Below are positions 8,513 through 19,100 of a stretch of 64,000 nt of DNA, in pieces. The notes beneath the pieces were generated by a model. It had not been told where the DNA came from. It saw only the letters and a program-made list of their open reading frames with translations, and made no database searches. Location of the stretch: NCBI RefSeq assembly GCF_937770335.1, contig NZ_CALJHY010000004.1, forward strand, positions 62,001-126,000. The letters are read 5' to 3'. The translations under genes were made by a program, and so were the position numbers. The DNA is from an uncultured Glaciecola sp. GTDB taxonomy: Bacteria; Pseudomonadota; Gammaproteobacteria; Enterobacterales; Alteromonadaceae. Numbering within the stretch: position 1 is the stretch's first letter; each line of letters starts with the position of its first letter.

Positions 8513-9295
8513 TTAGTTTGCTTTTTGTGTTTCCTTGTAAAGCATATTAACCATCGCCATTATTTTAAAATGACGGGTTTTAAGTTCATGATGCAACGCT
8601 GATTGTTGCATGTGTATTTGGCGTTCGCGTTGATGAACTTTAATCTCTTTTTCATCCGCCTCGTCAAACACTTCGCTGCTTGGATCTTGTTCCGCATTTT
8701 TCATGATTTTTTCGTGTTCACGACCTATTTCAGCATTAGCTCGAATGGCTCGAGCATGGTCAACTAAGGGCGCTGATTTTTGCTTCAATGCATTTTTTAT
8801 TTCCGCTAGTTTAATCTGTGCTTGGTCGTGTTCTTTTTTCCAGAACTCGATTTCGTCTAACCATAAAGCATGGTCAGAGTCCCATTTATTGTGCTCTTGA
8901 TGTGCCGCAAGGTGCTCTTCTGTTACGGCTGTTTGCGCTTTTTCTCTGAGGGTCCTGGTGAATTCCATTAACTCCGCAGTATTGCTAACCGCGATACTCT
9001 GTAACTTGTCCCAAATTGAGTTATTTACATAGGCCAAATCAAACTTAACTTGCTCTTTATAGGCTTGACTTACACCCTCTGCGGCCTCACCTAACAAACG
9101 TAAATTGTCTTTTAAGTCACTGCTCGCTTGCTGAATTTTTTCTTTACTTATTTCCTTAGCAGCATCAAGCTTTTCTTCAGCGGCGTAAAAAGCCTGTTGC
9201 AAAGTTTTACCTTCTTTCACCACAAATTCTTCGACACTATCAACTATTGCTTGATAACTTGACTGTAAGTCTGAGGCTCTTTTTTTTGTTTTCAT
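8513..9295 (-). CDS. coiled-coil protein of unknown function in the c-di-GMP cluster
   Basis: About 260 residues, almost wholly helical by eye, rich in Glu, Lys, Ala and Gln with heptad-like spacing, with no Cys, signal peptide or membrane segment. I start it at the ATG at 9295 because GGAAGAA sits just upstream; an in-frame TTG at 9310 lies inside that site. The N-terminal half vaguely resembles small helical proteins of the DUF1451 type but lacks their zinc ribbon. It is 109 bp downstream of the PAS-GGDEF-EAL gene and upstream of the PilZ gene, so it may be a structural or adaptor component. No function is claimed. Confidence 0.75.
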   Translation of the reverse strand: MKTKKRASDLQSSYQAIVDSVEEFVVKEGKTLQQAFYAAEEKLDAAKEISKEKIQQASSDLKDNLRLLGEAAEGVSQAYKEQVKFDLAYVNNSIWDKLQSIAVSNTAELMEFTRTLREKAQTAVTEEHLAAHQEHNKWDSDHALWLDEIEFWKKEHDQAQIKLAEIKNALKQKSAPLVDHARAIRANAEIGREHEKIMKNAEQDPSSEVFDEADEKEIKVHQRERQIHMQQSALHHELKTRHFKIMAMVNMLYKETQKAN

Positions 9296-9404
9296 CGCGA
9301 GTTCTTCCAATAGTTACTTAATAACTACGATAATAATCACGCATAACTGGGCTAAATACTATTGGGTGTTGTACCTAATAAATTGTGGACACTACTTAAC
9401 TCAA

Positions 9405-11666
9405 TTATTTTTTGAGCCAACTAGCATCTGGTTTCCAGTCGTTAATCCAGGTTGGAATATCACTGGCTGGCATGGGTTTAGCAATGCCATAACCTTGGGC
9501 CAAATCACAGCCTATTTGTAATAGTGCGCAGCCATGCTCAACTGATTCAACGCCTTCAGCTATTACGTCTCGTTTAAATGATTTAGCAAGAGCTATTACG
9601 CCTTCTACAATGGATAAATCGTCGGTATTAGTCAACATGTCTCGAACGAAACTCATGTCTATCTTAATTACGCTGACCGGCAAACGTCGAAGGTAAGTAA
9701 GTGATGAGTAGCCTGTACCAAAATCGTCTAACGCAAAACTGACACCTAGCGCTTTACAGTCATCCATGGTTGCTGAAACATGTTGTACATTATCCAAGGC
9801 ACTTGTTTCCAAGACCTCTAACTCTAGATAGCGTGGTTCAACATCTGGATGAGCCGCTAGTAATTTAGTTAGACTCTGGGTAAAGTCGGGTTGCTGTAAT
9901 TGTATTGCTGCAATGTTTACGCTAACGCCTATAGAAGAACCATATCCTATTTCTTGCCATTTGCGGATTTGCCTAAGGGCACTGTCAATGACCCATTCAC
10001 CAATCTCAACCATCATAGGATTATGCTCAATCACAGGCAAAAATTCGATTGGATTTAATAGACCTAGTTTCGGGTGTTGCCAATAAATAAGCGCCTCAAA
10101 ACCGATTACAGCGCCAGTTCTCATATTAACCTTAGGCTGATAATAGAGTACGAATTCGTGATTATCTATTGCGTGGCGAATAGCCGCAAGATTTTCCCTG
10201 CGTAATTTAAAGGCGTCATCTTGAACTATGTCAAATAAGTGATAACGATTCTTACCCGATCTTTTAGCCACGTACATGGCTTGATCAGCATGGCGCAAAA
10301 GCTGTTCGGCATTAACGCCATCTTGCGGGTAAAGAGTAACGCCGACACTCGCCGATACATTAACAACGACACCACCAACTTTGGCAGGTTCAGATGCTGC
10401 TAATAACAGACGTTCCAATACCGGTTCAGCATCATCAATATTGGCTAAATCGGCTAACACGGCAACAAATTCGTCACCGCCAATACGCGCTAAGGTATCT
10501 CCTTCTCGTAACGATCCCTTCATACGGACCGAGAGTGCAATTAGCAGTTCATCTCCCACATCATGACCATATGCATCATTGACGACTTTAAAACCATCTA
10601 AATCGAGCAAAACGACAGCAAGTGACCGCTTGTTAAATGCGCACTGCAACATCGTTTTAGATAACAGGTCGGTAAGTAGTGTGCGATTGGGCAGGTTAGT
10701 GAGAACATCATAATGCGCTATTTGCTCTAATTGAGTTTGATAGTCTTTCATCGGAGTGATGTCGTTAGCCAATGCGATATAATGTGTGGCGACACCGTGC
10801 TCATTAAACACCGCACTAATAGTTGTCATTTCAGCATACTCTTCGCCGTTTTTACGTCTATTCCACATTTCACCAAACCAATAACCGTCTGCCTGCAATA
10901 CTTGCCAAATTTCAGAAAAAACTTCTGGTGCTTCCTTGCTGGATTCGAGAAAACGCAGATGCTGACCAATAGCCTCTTCACGGCTAAAACCCGTTATAAG
11001 CGTATAACTCTCGTTAACGTCCACAATGACTGCATTATTATCAGTAATAGCGATACCATCTCCGGCATGACTGAATACGCTAGCAGCTAATTTTTGGTCA
11101 TCTTCAGCGTGTTTTCTATCGGTGACATCAATAAGTGCAGCAAGACAATCCGTGCCTGTTATGCCCAGATTAGCCTCTATACTTAGCCAACGTGTTGTAT
11201 CATTAACGCGAACTAAAATCTCACAGGTTTGTCTGCCCTTACCCTCAAATACTTTTGCTAAACAACGTTTAAAGACATCGCGATGTTGGATTGTTACATA
11301 GTTTGAAAACTGTTTTCCTGCCAAGTTAGCACGCTCGATATCCAATAAGGTCGAACCTCGCAAATTGACCTGATTGATGTTGCTATCTATGTCGAAGGCA
11401 AAATACGCTATTGGTGCAAATTCAAATAATTCGGTGTAACGATAATGTAATCTCTCAGCTATCCTTGCTTCACGTAATTCAACATTCTGCATCTCTAGCT
11501 CAATCTGATGAACCTGCAGTTCGTGAAGTAACCGTTTTGTAGCGTTATCGTCATCGATATCGATATCGATATTTTGATTATTATCCGTTTTTTTCTTCAG
11601 TTGTGCTTCAGCGAGTGCGCGCAATTCTTTACTGGATAACTTAGGTGAACTTGGAATAGTGCTCAT
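9405..11666 (-). CDS. PAS-PAS-GGDEF-EAL protein, EAL signature altered
   Basis: 753 residues, cytosolic. A helical N-terminus (HELQVHQIELEMQNVELR) leads to a PAS (about 75-185), a second PAS/PAC (about 190-310), GGDEF (about 320-485) and EAL (about 495-745). RIGGDEF and the upstream REGD are intact, so cyclase activity is likely. The EAL domain keeps LDDFGTGYSS, KIDMSF, IAEGVES and QGY but reads EALIYW, with Tyr for the Arg of ExLxR. Hydrolysis may be weakened. Its ATG overlaps the stop of the CheB-CheR gene (ATGA), so the two are translationally coupled. The helical N-terminus could pair with the long coil of that protein. Confidence 0.95.
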   Translation of the reverse strand: MSTIPSSPKLSSKELRALAEAQLKKKTDNNQNIDIDIDDDNATKRLLHELQVHQIELEMQNVELREARIAERLHYRYTELFEFAPIAYFAFDIDSNINQVNLRGSTLLDIERANLAGKQFSNYVTIQHRDVFKRCLAKVFEGKGRQTCEILVRVNDTTRWLSIEANLGITGTDCLAALIDVTDRKHAEDDQKLAASVFSHAGDGIAITDNNAVIVDVNESYTLITGFSREEAIGQHLRFLESSKEAPEVFSEIWQVLQADGYWFGEMWNRRKNGEEYAEMTTISAVFNEHGVATHYIALANDITPMKDYQTQLEQIAHYDVLTNLPNRTLLTDLLSKTMLQCAFNKRSLAVVLLDLDGFKVVNDAYGHDVGDELLIALSVRMKGSLREGDTLARIGGDEFVAVLADLANIDDAEPVLERLLLAASEPAKVGGVVVNVSASVGVTLYPQDGVNAEQLLRHADQAMYVAKRSGKNRYHLFDIVQDDAFKLRRENLAAIRHAIDNHEFVLYYQPKVNMRTGAVIGFEALIYWQHPKLGLLNPIEFLPVIEHNPMMVEIGEWVIDSALRQIRKWQEIGYGSSIGVSVNIAAIQLQQPDFTQSLTKLLAAHPDVEPRYLELEVLETSALDNVQHVSATMDDCKALGVSFALDDFGTGYSSLTYLRRLPVSVIKIDMSFVRDMLTNTDDLSIVEGVIALAKSFKRDVIAEGVESVEHGCALLQIGCDLAQGYGIAKPMPASDIPTWINDWKPDASWLKK

Positions 11667-14254
11667 GGTATAGGCCTCATTTTACGTAGTTCTGACTCAA
11701 GCAACTTGGCATCACTGATATCTGTAAAGGTAATGACGACACCATCAATCACATTTTCTTGGGTGCGATAAGGCATGATACGAACCTTAAACCAGCGCTC
11801 ATTTTTAGCCGTTATTTCTTTTTCAACGAAGACCAGCGTATCAAGCACTGTTCTAACATCATCTTGCAATGAAGCATAATCTAGCTCAGTCGCTATATCA
11901 GACAATGGTCTCCCAACATCACCCGGGAGTAGTTTAAATAAGTGGGTTGCATAGTTAGTGAAACGTCGAACGCATAACCCGCTATCCAGAAAAACAGTCG
12001 CAATTTCAGTACTATTGAGTAGGTTTTTCATATCATTATTGACCCATGACAAGTCATCAACTTTGGATAGCAATTCAGTATTAACAGTTTGTAACTCTTC
12101 ATTCATTGATTGCATTTCTTCTTTCGAAGTAGTCAACTCTTCATTGGTAGATTGCAATTCTTCATTAGTTGATTGCAACTCTTCATTGGTTGACCTTAGC
12201 TCTTCCTGTGCAGCTTGCATTTGATCGCGGGTTGTCTGCACTTCGTTGCGTGCATTTTTTAAGTCTAGTTCAGATTGACTATCTTTTTTTACTTCACCCT
12301 CTTTTAGAGAAGTTTCCTCGATTTGCATTGGAATATCAGTAAACACGATCATTAATAAGCCAAGCAATTCTTTTGGCTTGTCAATGGACTGTACCGTCAA
12401 ATCAATGGTTTGTGAACCTACTCTCAAATTCCGAATAGTCACTGGTTCTGTTTGTGTTTGTGCTTTTTTTATGGCTACGTTAAGGTGATATTGCAGGTCT
12501 TCATGCACCATCACATTAATATTCCAATTAGCTTTACCTGCCGAGGGTTCTAAATATTTTCCAGTTCTCCCATTGATATATATAATGTCACCGGCAGGAT
12601 TAACTAACACCGCTGCTGGCGAATAGTTTTTTAGTAAAAGTTTATCTGCATGCGTTTGCAGGTTGACTCCATCTATACTCATGTCGTTGTTTCTCTCGGG
12701 TTCATTTTCTATCAAGGACAAAACTGGAAATATTCTTGTGGGAAAGTCAATTTGTCTGCACTGTACAGGAGAATCATTGCGCGAAAAAATGCGGTCATTC
12801 TCGTTAAGTGCTGAGAATAAGTGGGTAAACTTACCGATGCTTTCAGCATTACCTAGAACCAAAGTACCATGAGAATTCAGCGCATAATGAAATAATGGGA
12901 TCAACTTCTTTTGCAATTCTGGACCAAAGTAAATCAGAAGATTACGGCAGGTGATGATATCTAACTTAGTAAACGGTGGATCCATAATGATGTTCTGTGG
13001 TGCAAAGATGACCATGTCGCGTATTTGCTTTGTAACGCGATAACTACTACCCTCTTTAAAGAAGTAACGTTGTAACAGATCGGAAGATATATTGGCCTCA
13101 ATGCTTTCGGAATAAATGCCTTGGCGTGCAATATCGATGGCATCCTGATCAAGATCGGTAGCAAATATTTGTAAACTGAAATGGCCTCTGGGGTTAATAG
13201 CCTTCAATATCTCCGCAATTATTATTGCTAACGAGTAAGCTTCTTCTCCAGTGGAACAAGCAGTAACCCAGGCTCGCAAATCTTTACCTTCTGGATAATT
13301 TGCCAAAAGGGCTGGCAGCGTAACTGACTTGAGTTGCGCCCACACTTCTTTATCACGAAAGAAATTGGTAACGCCAATCAACAGTTCCTTAAACAATAGA
13401 TCTTGCTCTTGTGAATTCTCTCGCAGATAGCGCGCATAGAGTCTGAGGCTGTCAAGCTGATGCAGAGACATACGACGTTCAATACGACGCACTATCGTAT
13501 TTTTCTTGTACAATGAAAAATCGTTTCCAGTTCGACTTCGCAAAACCATAATGATTTCCCCGAACGGACTTCCTAATTCAAGCTCTACTGTAGATGGAGC
13601 ACTAGTTTGGATAGACACTCTACTTTGATTGAGCAATCCAACAATCTGATCTGGTAATTTTTCAGCAGGGGCTGTTGCGTCAATTAAATTTGTATCGATG
13701 GCCTTCAGAGGCATTGAATCAAACTTAGCAGACTCTGGCAATTGCGCCAGACACAATCCCCCTTTTGCTTTAATAGCGCGGACACCTATTGTGCCATCTG
13801 AACCCATACCTGACAAAATGACTCCAATCGCGTTGTGTCGTTGATCATCAGCGAGAGACCGAAAAAAGAAATCAATAGGTAAGCGTAGTCCGCGACTCTC
13901 CAATGGCTCAAGCAGCAACAATGAGCCATGCAGAATAGACAAATCATGATTAGGCGGAATCACATACACGCAGTTCGGCATTACTTTTGTGCCATTGCCA
14001 GCTTCGGTTACTTTCATCTGCGTAGAGCGTCCTAGCAATTCCGCCATAATGCCCTTGCGCGAAGGGTCAAGGTGTTGGATGACAATAAAAGCCATGTTGC
14101 ATGGTGTTTTTACATGCGAGAAAAAAGCTTCCAACGCTTCCAAGCCACCCGCCGAAGCACCGATGCCTACGATGGGCATTGGTTTATTTACTGTTTTCAC
14201 TTTACTAGAATCGTCAGAGCGATTGGGCGTAATAGTTTTTATTTCATTTCTCAT
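11663..14254 (-). CDS. CheB-CheR-PAS fusion (methylesterase / methyltransferase signalling protein)
   Basis: 863 residues. The CheB methylesterase comes first (about 25-210) with GASAGG (Ser34), IQHLDP (His61) and SGMGSDG (Asp153) as catalytic triad. CheR follows (about 235-490) with TACSTGEEAY (331-340) for SAM binding and CRNLLIYF. Then come a PAS-like segment, a heptad coiled coil (about 655-735, repeated STNEELQ) and a C-terminal PAS. There is no receiver domain on CheB and no chemoreceptor nearby, so its methylation substrate is unknown. It overlaps the next gene by 4 nt and heads the cluster of GGDEF-EAL and PilZ genes, hinting that it feeds c-di-GMP control rather than classical chemotaxis. 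Confidence 0.95.
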   Translation of the reverse strand: MRNEIKTITPNRSDDSSKVKTVNKPMPIVGIGASAGGLEALEAFFSHVKTPCNMAFIVIQHLDPSRKGIMAELLGRSTQMKVTEAGNGTKVMPNCVYVIPPNHDLSILHGSLLLLEPLESRGLRLPIDFFFRSLADDQRHNAIGVILSGMGSDGTIGVRAIKAKGGLCLAQLPESAKFDSMPLKAIDTNLIDATAPAEKLPDQIVGLLNQSRVSIQTSAPSTVELELGSPFGEIIMVLRSRTGNDFSLYKKNTIVRRIERRMSLHQLDSLRLYARYLRENSQEQDLLFKELLIGVTNFFRDKEVWAQLKSVTLPALLANYPEGKDLRAWVTACSTGEEAYSLAIIIAEILKAINPRGHFSLQIFATDLDQDAIDIARQGIYSESIEANISSDLLQRYFFKEGSSYRVTKQIRDMVIFAPQNIIMDPPFTKLDIITCRNLLIYFGPELQKKLIPLFHYALNSHGTLVLGNAESIGKFTHLFSALNENDRIFSRNDSPVQCRQIDFPTRIFPVLSLIENEPERNNDMSIDGVNLQTHADKLLLKNYSPAAVLVNPAGDIIYINGRTGKYLEPSAGKANWNINVMVHEDLQYHLNVAIKKAQTQTEPVTIRNLRVGSQTIDLTVQSIDKPKELLGLLMIVFTDIPMQIEETSLKEGEVKKDSQSELDLKNARNEVQTTRDQMQAAQEELRSTNEELQSTNEELQSTNEELTTSKEEMQSMNEELQTVNTELLSKVDDLSWVNNDMKNLLNSTEIATVFLDSGLCVRRFTNYATHLFKLLPGDVGRPLSDIATELDYASLQDDVRTVLDTLVFVEKEITAKNERWFKVRIMPYRTQENVIDGVVITFTDISDAKLLESELRKMRPIP

Positions 14255-14382
14255 CAGAATGACGATTGTTAAAATTCATACGTTAAGAATACACCTAAAT
14301 CGGTAATATGATAGGAATATATAAAAAATTCTAAACCGCCGATACACGCAAGTAGCCCCTTAAAACGGAACCGTAATGATCA

Positions 14383-15381
14383 TTAATGAAGCAGTTGATT
14401 ATAGCCAAACCAACTTTGGCTAAACCACACTGTAACAGGCAAAGTCAGTAAGGTTATTCCAGTTTGTACGCTTATAAATACAGACAAAATAGACGCATTG
14501 CCACCCAGTTGTTTAGCCAGCGCATAACCTGATGTGGCGGTAGGCACAGCACCAAAAAGAACCGCGACACAAGCTTCTAATGGGCCTAAACCTAGCATAG
14601 TGGCGCCGATGCCTATACACAATGGGAAACCAATGAGTCGTACCAATGTCGAGAAAATCAATAATCGAGGCGAAGACTTTAATACACTCAAGCGCAGGCT
14701 TGCACCCACGGCAAGCAATACCAGTGGTAGTGTTGCACGAGCTAAAATACCGGTTATATCAGTCAGTAAGAAAACGAACTCGCCAATATCTGCAATATTC
14801 ACTACAACTCCTGCAGCAATAGATAAAATCAACGGATTCTTGAATAGCTCTTTTATCAATAGACTAGATAAAGGCTTACTGTTTTTATTTCCATGCAAAC
14901 TCACCATGGTGATCACCAATATCACATTTACGCTGGGAATTAAGATAGCGGCGCCGAGAGTCGCCAAAATTAAGCCTTCTTCACCGTATATCGCACTGGC
15001 TAATGCCAATGCGATAAAAGAGTTAAAGCGGATGCTAGCTTGCAACATAGAAGTGCCCGTTGGCCTGTCGACACGATTGATCAAGCTGACAATTAATGCT
15101 AATACCGACACCGTAAATAGAGAGAAACCCAGTATGAGTGCATAGCTAGGTAAAACGGGGCTGCTTAAATCGGCTTTGGATATATTATAAAACAACATCG
15201 CTGGAAACAAAATCCAATACACGAGCTTGTCGACACCTGGCCAAAAGTCCTCAGCTGGAAAACGTTTAGATTGTAATAATGCACCGAATAATAAGAGTAA
15301 AAAGATAGGAAGAATTGCTAGAGAAATGTCAAACACGTTACCGCCACTAAATAAATCAGATGTAAAAATTAGAGTAGGCAA
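14383..15381 (-). CDS. AEC-family (auxin efflux carrier-like) permease
   Basis: 332 residues with about ten hydrophobic segments arranged as two five-helix halves, starting LAILPIFLLLLFGALLQSK, as in the AEC / malonate transporter family of inner-membrane secondary carriers. Typical substrates are organic acids, but none can be assigned. The start at 15381 leaves a short hydrophilic leader of about 15 residues; a later start is possible. It stands about 200 bp downstream of the PepSY gene on the same strand. Confidence 0.85.
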   Translation of the reverse strand: MPTLIFTSDLFSGGNVFDISLAILPIFLLLLFGALLQSKRFPAEDFWPGVDKLVYWILFPAMLFYNISKADLSSPVLPSYALILGFSLFTVSVLALIVSLINRVDRPTGTSMLQASIRFNSFIALALASAIYGEEGLILATLGAAILIPSVNVILVITMVSLHGNKNSKPLSSLLIKELFKNPLILSIAAGVVVNIADIGEFVFLLTDITGILARATLPLVLLAVGASLRLSVLKSSPRLLIFSTLVRLIGFPLCIGIGATMLGLGPLEACVAVLFGAVPTATSGYALAKQLGGNASILSVFISVQTGITLLTLPVTVWFSQSWFGYNQLLH

Positions 15382-15578
15382 TATACAGTATATGTGTTTG
15401 TATTATTTGCTTTTAAATGAACTATTTCCGATATTGAACGATTCGCTTGGGTCTCTTGGTTTGATACTAGACGCTGTTCAAAATGGTATAGTAAAGCATA
15501 ACCGACTTTGTTAGCTCAGATAGTGAAGTAGATAATAGATTCTCAATACTAGGTGATTAAAAAACTGAACAAAAAAAA

Positions 15579-16112
15579 TTACAATTCTCTCACTTTTAAT
15601 TTCTTTCGCTGCTTGGCTTTCTTATACTCAGTCAGAACAAATAAATAAACGCCGGTTAGCCACAGTACAAAAAGAATGATGCCTACGGGTAAAAAAAGCC
15701 ATAGCTTCATCCAATCTGCAAAATAACTACCATCATGGATGGATTCAATGATGTCACTGCGTCTCTTAGCTACCTTTAATACTTTGGCTGAAGCAGTATC
15801 CACCTGCACTTCCCACTGCGTTGCAGAGACAAATTTAATAATTCCCTTACCTGGTTTAAGATCGGCCCTGTCCAGTTCACCCCAGCTAGTAAATTCAGCC
15901 TGCTCAACCGATTTAGCTGCAGTAAACAGATTTTGCATCGACGCCATAGGTACTAGCTGTCTCTCGGTCCCACTGATACTGCTCGGTTGGATCCATTCAA
16001 CCTCTTTCTTAAGCATCAGTAGTATTCCCGCCCCAATCATAATGACCAGTGGGACGGCAATAATCATTGAGCCCCAATGATGGACTTTTCTAAATAACAC
16101 CTGCGTTTTCAT
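15579..16112 (-). CDS. PepSY-type inner-membrane protein
   Basis: 177 residues: a cytosolic VHHWGS segment, a membrane helix (about 14-34), a roughly 90-residue periplasmic PepSY-like domain ending in HDGSYFADW, a second helix (about 135-157) and a basic tail. This two-helix layout is that of PepSY-associated membrane proteins, often linked to iron or copper reductases or to protease control. It lies 40 bp after the sortilin-like gene on the same strand, so is probably in the same transcript. The partner is unknown. Confidence 0.8.
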   Translation of the reverse strand: MKTQVLFRKVHHWGSMIIAVPLVIMIGAGILLMLKKEVEWIQPSSISGTERQLVPMASMQNLFTAAKSVEQAEFTSWGELDRADLKPGKGIIKFVSATQWEVQVDTASAKVLKVAKRRSDIIESIHDGSYFADWMKLWLFLPVGIILFVLWLTGVYLFVLTEYKKAKQRKKLKVREL

Positions 16113-16152
16113 AAAGTAACTTTCTTCATTTTAAATAATAAATCACCACGGG

Positions 16153-19100
16153 CTAGTCTATCTCAACACGCTCTTCTGATATGTCTTTCATCAGACCTTC
16201 TGGCATCCAAGGAGCACCAGCTTCAAGTAACGATTTCCTAAATGCAGGAAAGTCTACTTGCCGCATTTGGGTCAACTGAGGTTGTAATTTTGCGAGAGTA
16301 TCCTGCACATAAACAATCTGCTGCTTTTGAGTATCGGTTAAGCCCCACGTGTTCGCTCGAGCAAATTCAATCATAAATAAACGACTTGACACATTCGCTG
16401 GAGATGCCCCCATGCCCTGCCTAGATGATTGACCAATAAGCACTTCCTCAGCAACAAAAACAGCCTGTCTGAGTCGGTTATAGACAGTTTCAAGTTCCCC
16501 TGCTACAGCGGAAGAACGATCCATCGCCATACGGTAAGAGGTTAACTGTGCCTTGAAGTCGTTTATCTGACTACTTGCTGCAGATACTCGGCCTCTCAGA
16601 TTTTCAACCTGCAACAACGCGGCAGTGCGCTGCTCTGGAGAAACTCCACCTGGTACCGTTTCTTGATGAATTGGTTTTACCTCAAAGTTTACAGGCTCAA
16701 CAAGCGCTCGACTTTTTCCTGCTACGGTTGCATATAAAGAAGCCGAATAGCCACCGGGGGAAACTAGAGGACCGCTTTCACCAAAGAAGCTTGCATTAGT
16801 TCCAAGAGCATTAGCTGATGGAAATCGTAAATCCCAACTAACTCGATGTAATCCCTTTTTGGTCTCTGCATCGACTTTGCGAATAATGTTACCATCACTA
16901 TTTTTAATCAGTAAATAAACCGTCGGTTGGGCTTCACGTAATTCTGACTCTAGTTGATTCCATTCAGGATAGAGTGAATCTTTACCCTTCTCCTTAGCTG
17001 CTTTTTCAGCGTCTTCACGCTTATCTTTGGCTGATTTGACGCCATCTCTCAGATAATAAGTGAAGGTCGCTCCAAACTCAGGATTTTCTGCCCTATATTC
17101 AGAGTCACCTTGAGAGTCTGAATGCAGGCTATCGGGTAAATACCAAAGCGCTGTGCGTGCAGTAAAGAGTAACGCTTCCTCTTTCAAATTATCTTCGTTG
17201 AGTGTTCTAAGAGGTGAATAGTCATCAAGAATGAAGATACCACGCCCAAAACTACCGGCAACCAAATCGCTTTCTCGACGCTGAATTTTAACATCACGGA
17301 AGGAGATAGTAGGGGTACCACCGGTAAGCTCAGTCCAACGATCACCGCCATCAACCGTAAAAAACAAACCAAACTCAGTGCCAATGAAGAGTAAGTTCTT
17401 ATTCACATGATCTTGAACAATACGCCATACCAAATGTTTGTTTGGTATGTTTGATGCAATAGACGTCCACGTTTTCCCTCTGTTTGTGCTTTTAATCAGG
17501 TACGGTTTATAGTCGCCGTATTTATGATTATCAAGGGCCGCGTAAACGGTGTCTTTATCGAATAGATCAGCTCGTATATCATTAACATAAGCCGTTCCTG
17601 GTATCCCTCTTATCTTACTAATTTCATAAGCCTTCCAGTTCTTGCCGCCATCTGAAGTCACTTGTATCAAGCCATCATCAGTACCCGCATATAGAATATT
17701 CTCATCTAACGGCGATTCAGCGAGGTTAGCAATGGTGTTATATTCTGACATCGCGAGTAAATCAAAACCAGAATCCACAGACCAAGTTTTATCCATCACT
17801 GGCATATGCATTCTATTTTCGTTGCGAGTCAAATCACCAGAAATTGTCTGCCAGCTGTTACCCCTATCCTCTGACTTCCAAACTCGATATGACGCGTGAT
17901 ATAAACGCTGAGGATTATGTGATGAAACCAAAATTGGTGCATCCCAGTTGTATCTCTCAGCGGGTTCACCCGGTTTTGGTTGTGGCTGAATGGACACATA
18001 TTCACCGGTTTTACGATGATAACGTGCTAAATTTCCCTGCTGGCGTTGACCATATATAATGTCAGGATTACCCGGCTCGGTAGCCGGTTGGTGACCATCC
18101 CAATCGAGGATCAAGAACCAGTCGTTATTTCTGATGCCATGACTTTTGGTTGTGCGCGATGGACCACCTTGAGATGAATTATCTTGAGTACCTCCATAAA
18201 CATTGTAAAACGGCATGCTGTCATCGACCGCAATCTTGTAGAACTGGGTAACTGGCAGATTCGAAATAAATCGCCACTTGTCCATGCCGTCCCAAGATTC
18301 ATAGATACCACCATCACTGCCAACTAAAATAAAATCAGGGTCTGTCGGGTGGAAAGCAATGGCATGATCATCCACGTGTTTATTTTTGGTATTTAACGCT
18401 GTCCAAGTCTTACCGCCGTCGTCGCTATATTGTGTATGGTTGCTTGCTAAAAAGACGCGATCAAAGCGATGCGGGTCACTAAATATTTCTTGATAGTAAT
18501 GCGGTCCAGTTCCACCTGACACTGCATCAGACATTTTAACCCAACTTGCACCTCGATCAGCAGAGCGATATAAACCCCCTTTACGCTGATTTAATTCAAT
18601 TCCGGCATACACTACATCTGGGTTAATGGCAGAAATAGCTAAGCCAATCTTACCCATATCTGTTTTGGGTAGACCTTCAGTTAGCTTGCGCCACGTTTTG
18701 CCACCGTCTTCGGTTGTATAAATAGCAGAGCCTGGGCCTGTGCCAACAAAAGCGGGCAATGTTCTTTGCCTCTGCCAAGTCGCTGCGTAGAGTTTGTCTG
18801 GGTTACGAGAATCGATAACTAAGGAAGTAACACCCGTCCATTCATCGGTCTTAAGAACATTGTCCCAAGTCTCACCGCCATCGGTTGTTTTGAATAAACC
18901 GCGCTGTCCACCTTTAGACCAAAGCGGTCCCTGAGAAGAGACCCACACTGTATTAGAATCAGTGGGATGAACAATAATATCTGAAATATGCTCGGACTGA
19001 CTCAACCCCATATTTTTCCACGTTTGACCGCCATCAAGTGATCGATAAACACCATCTCCAAAACTGATGTGCCTACCACCACTATTCTCACCGGTTCCAA

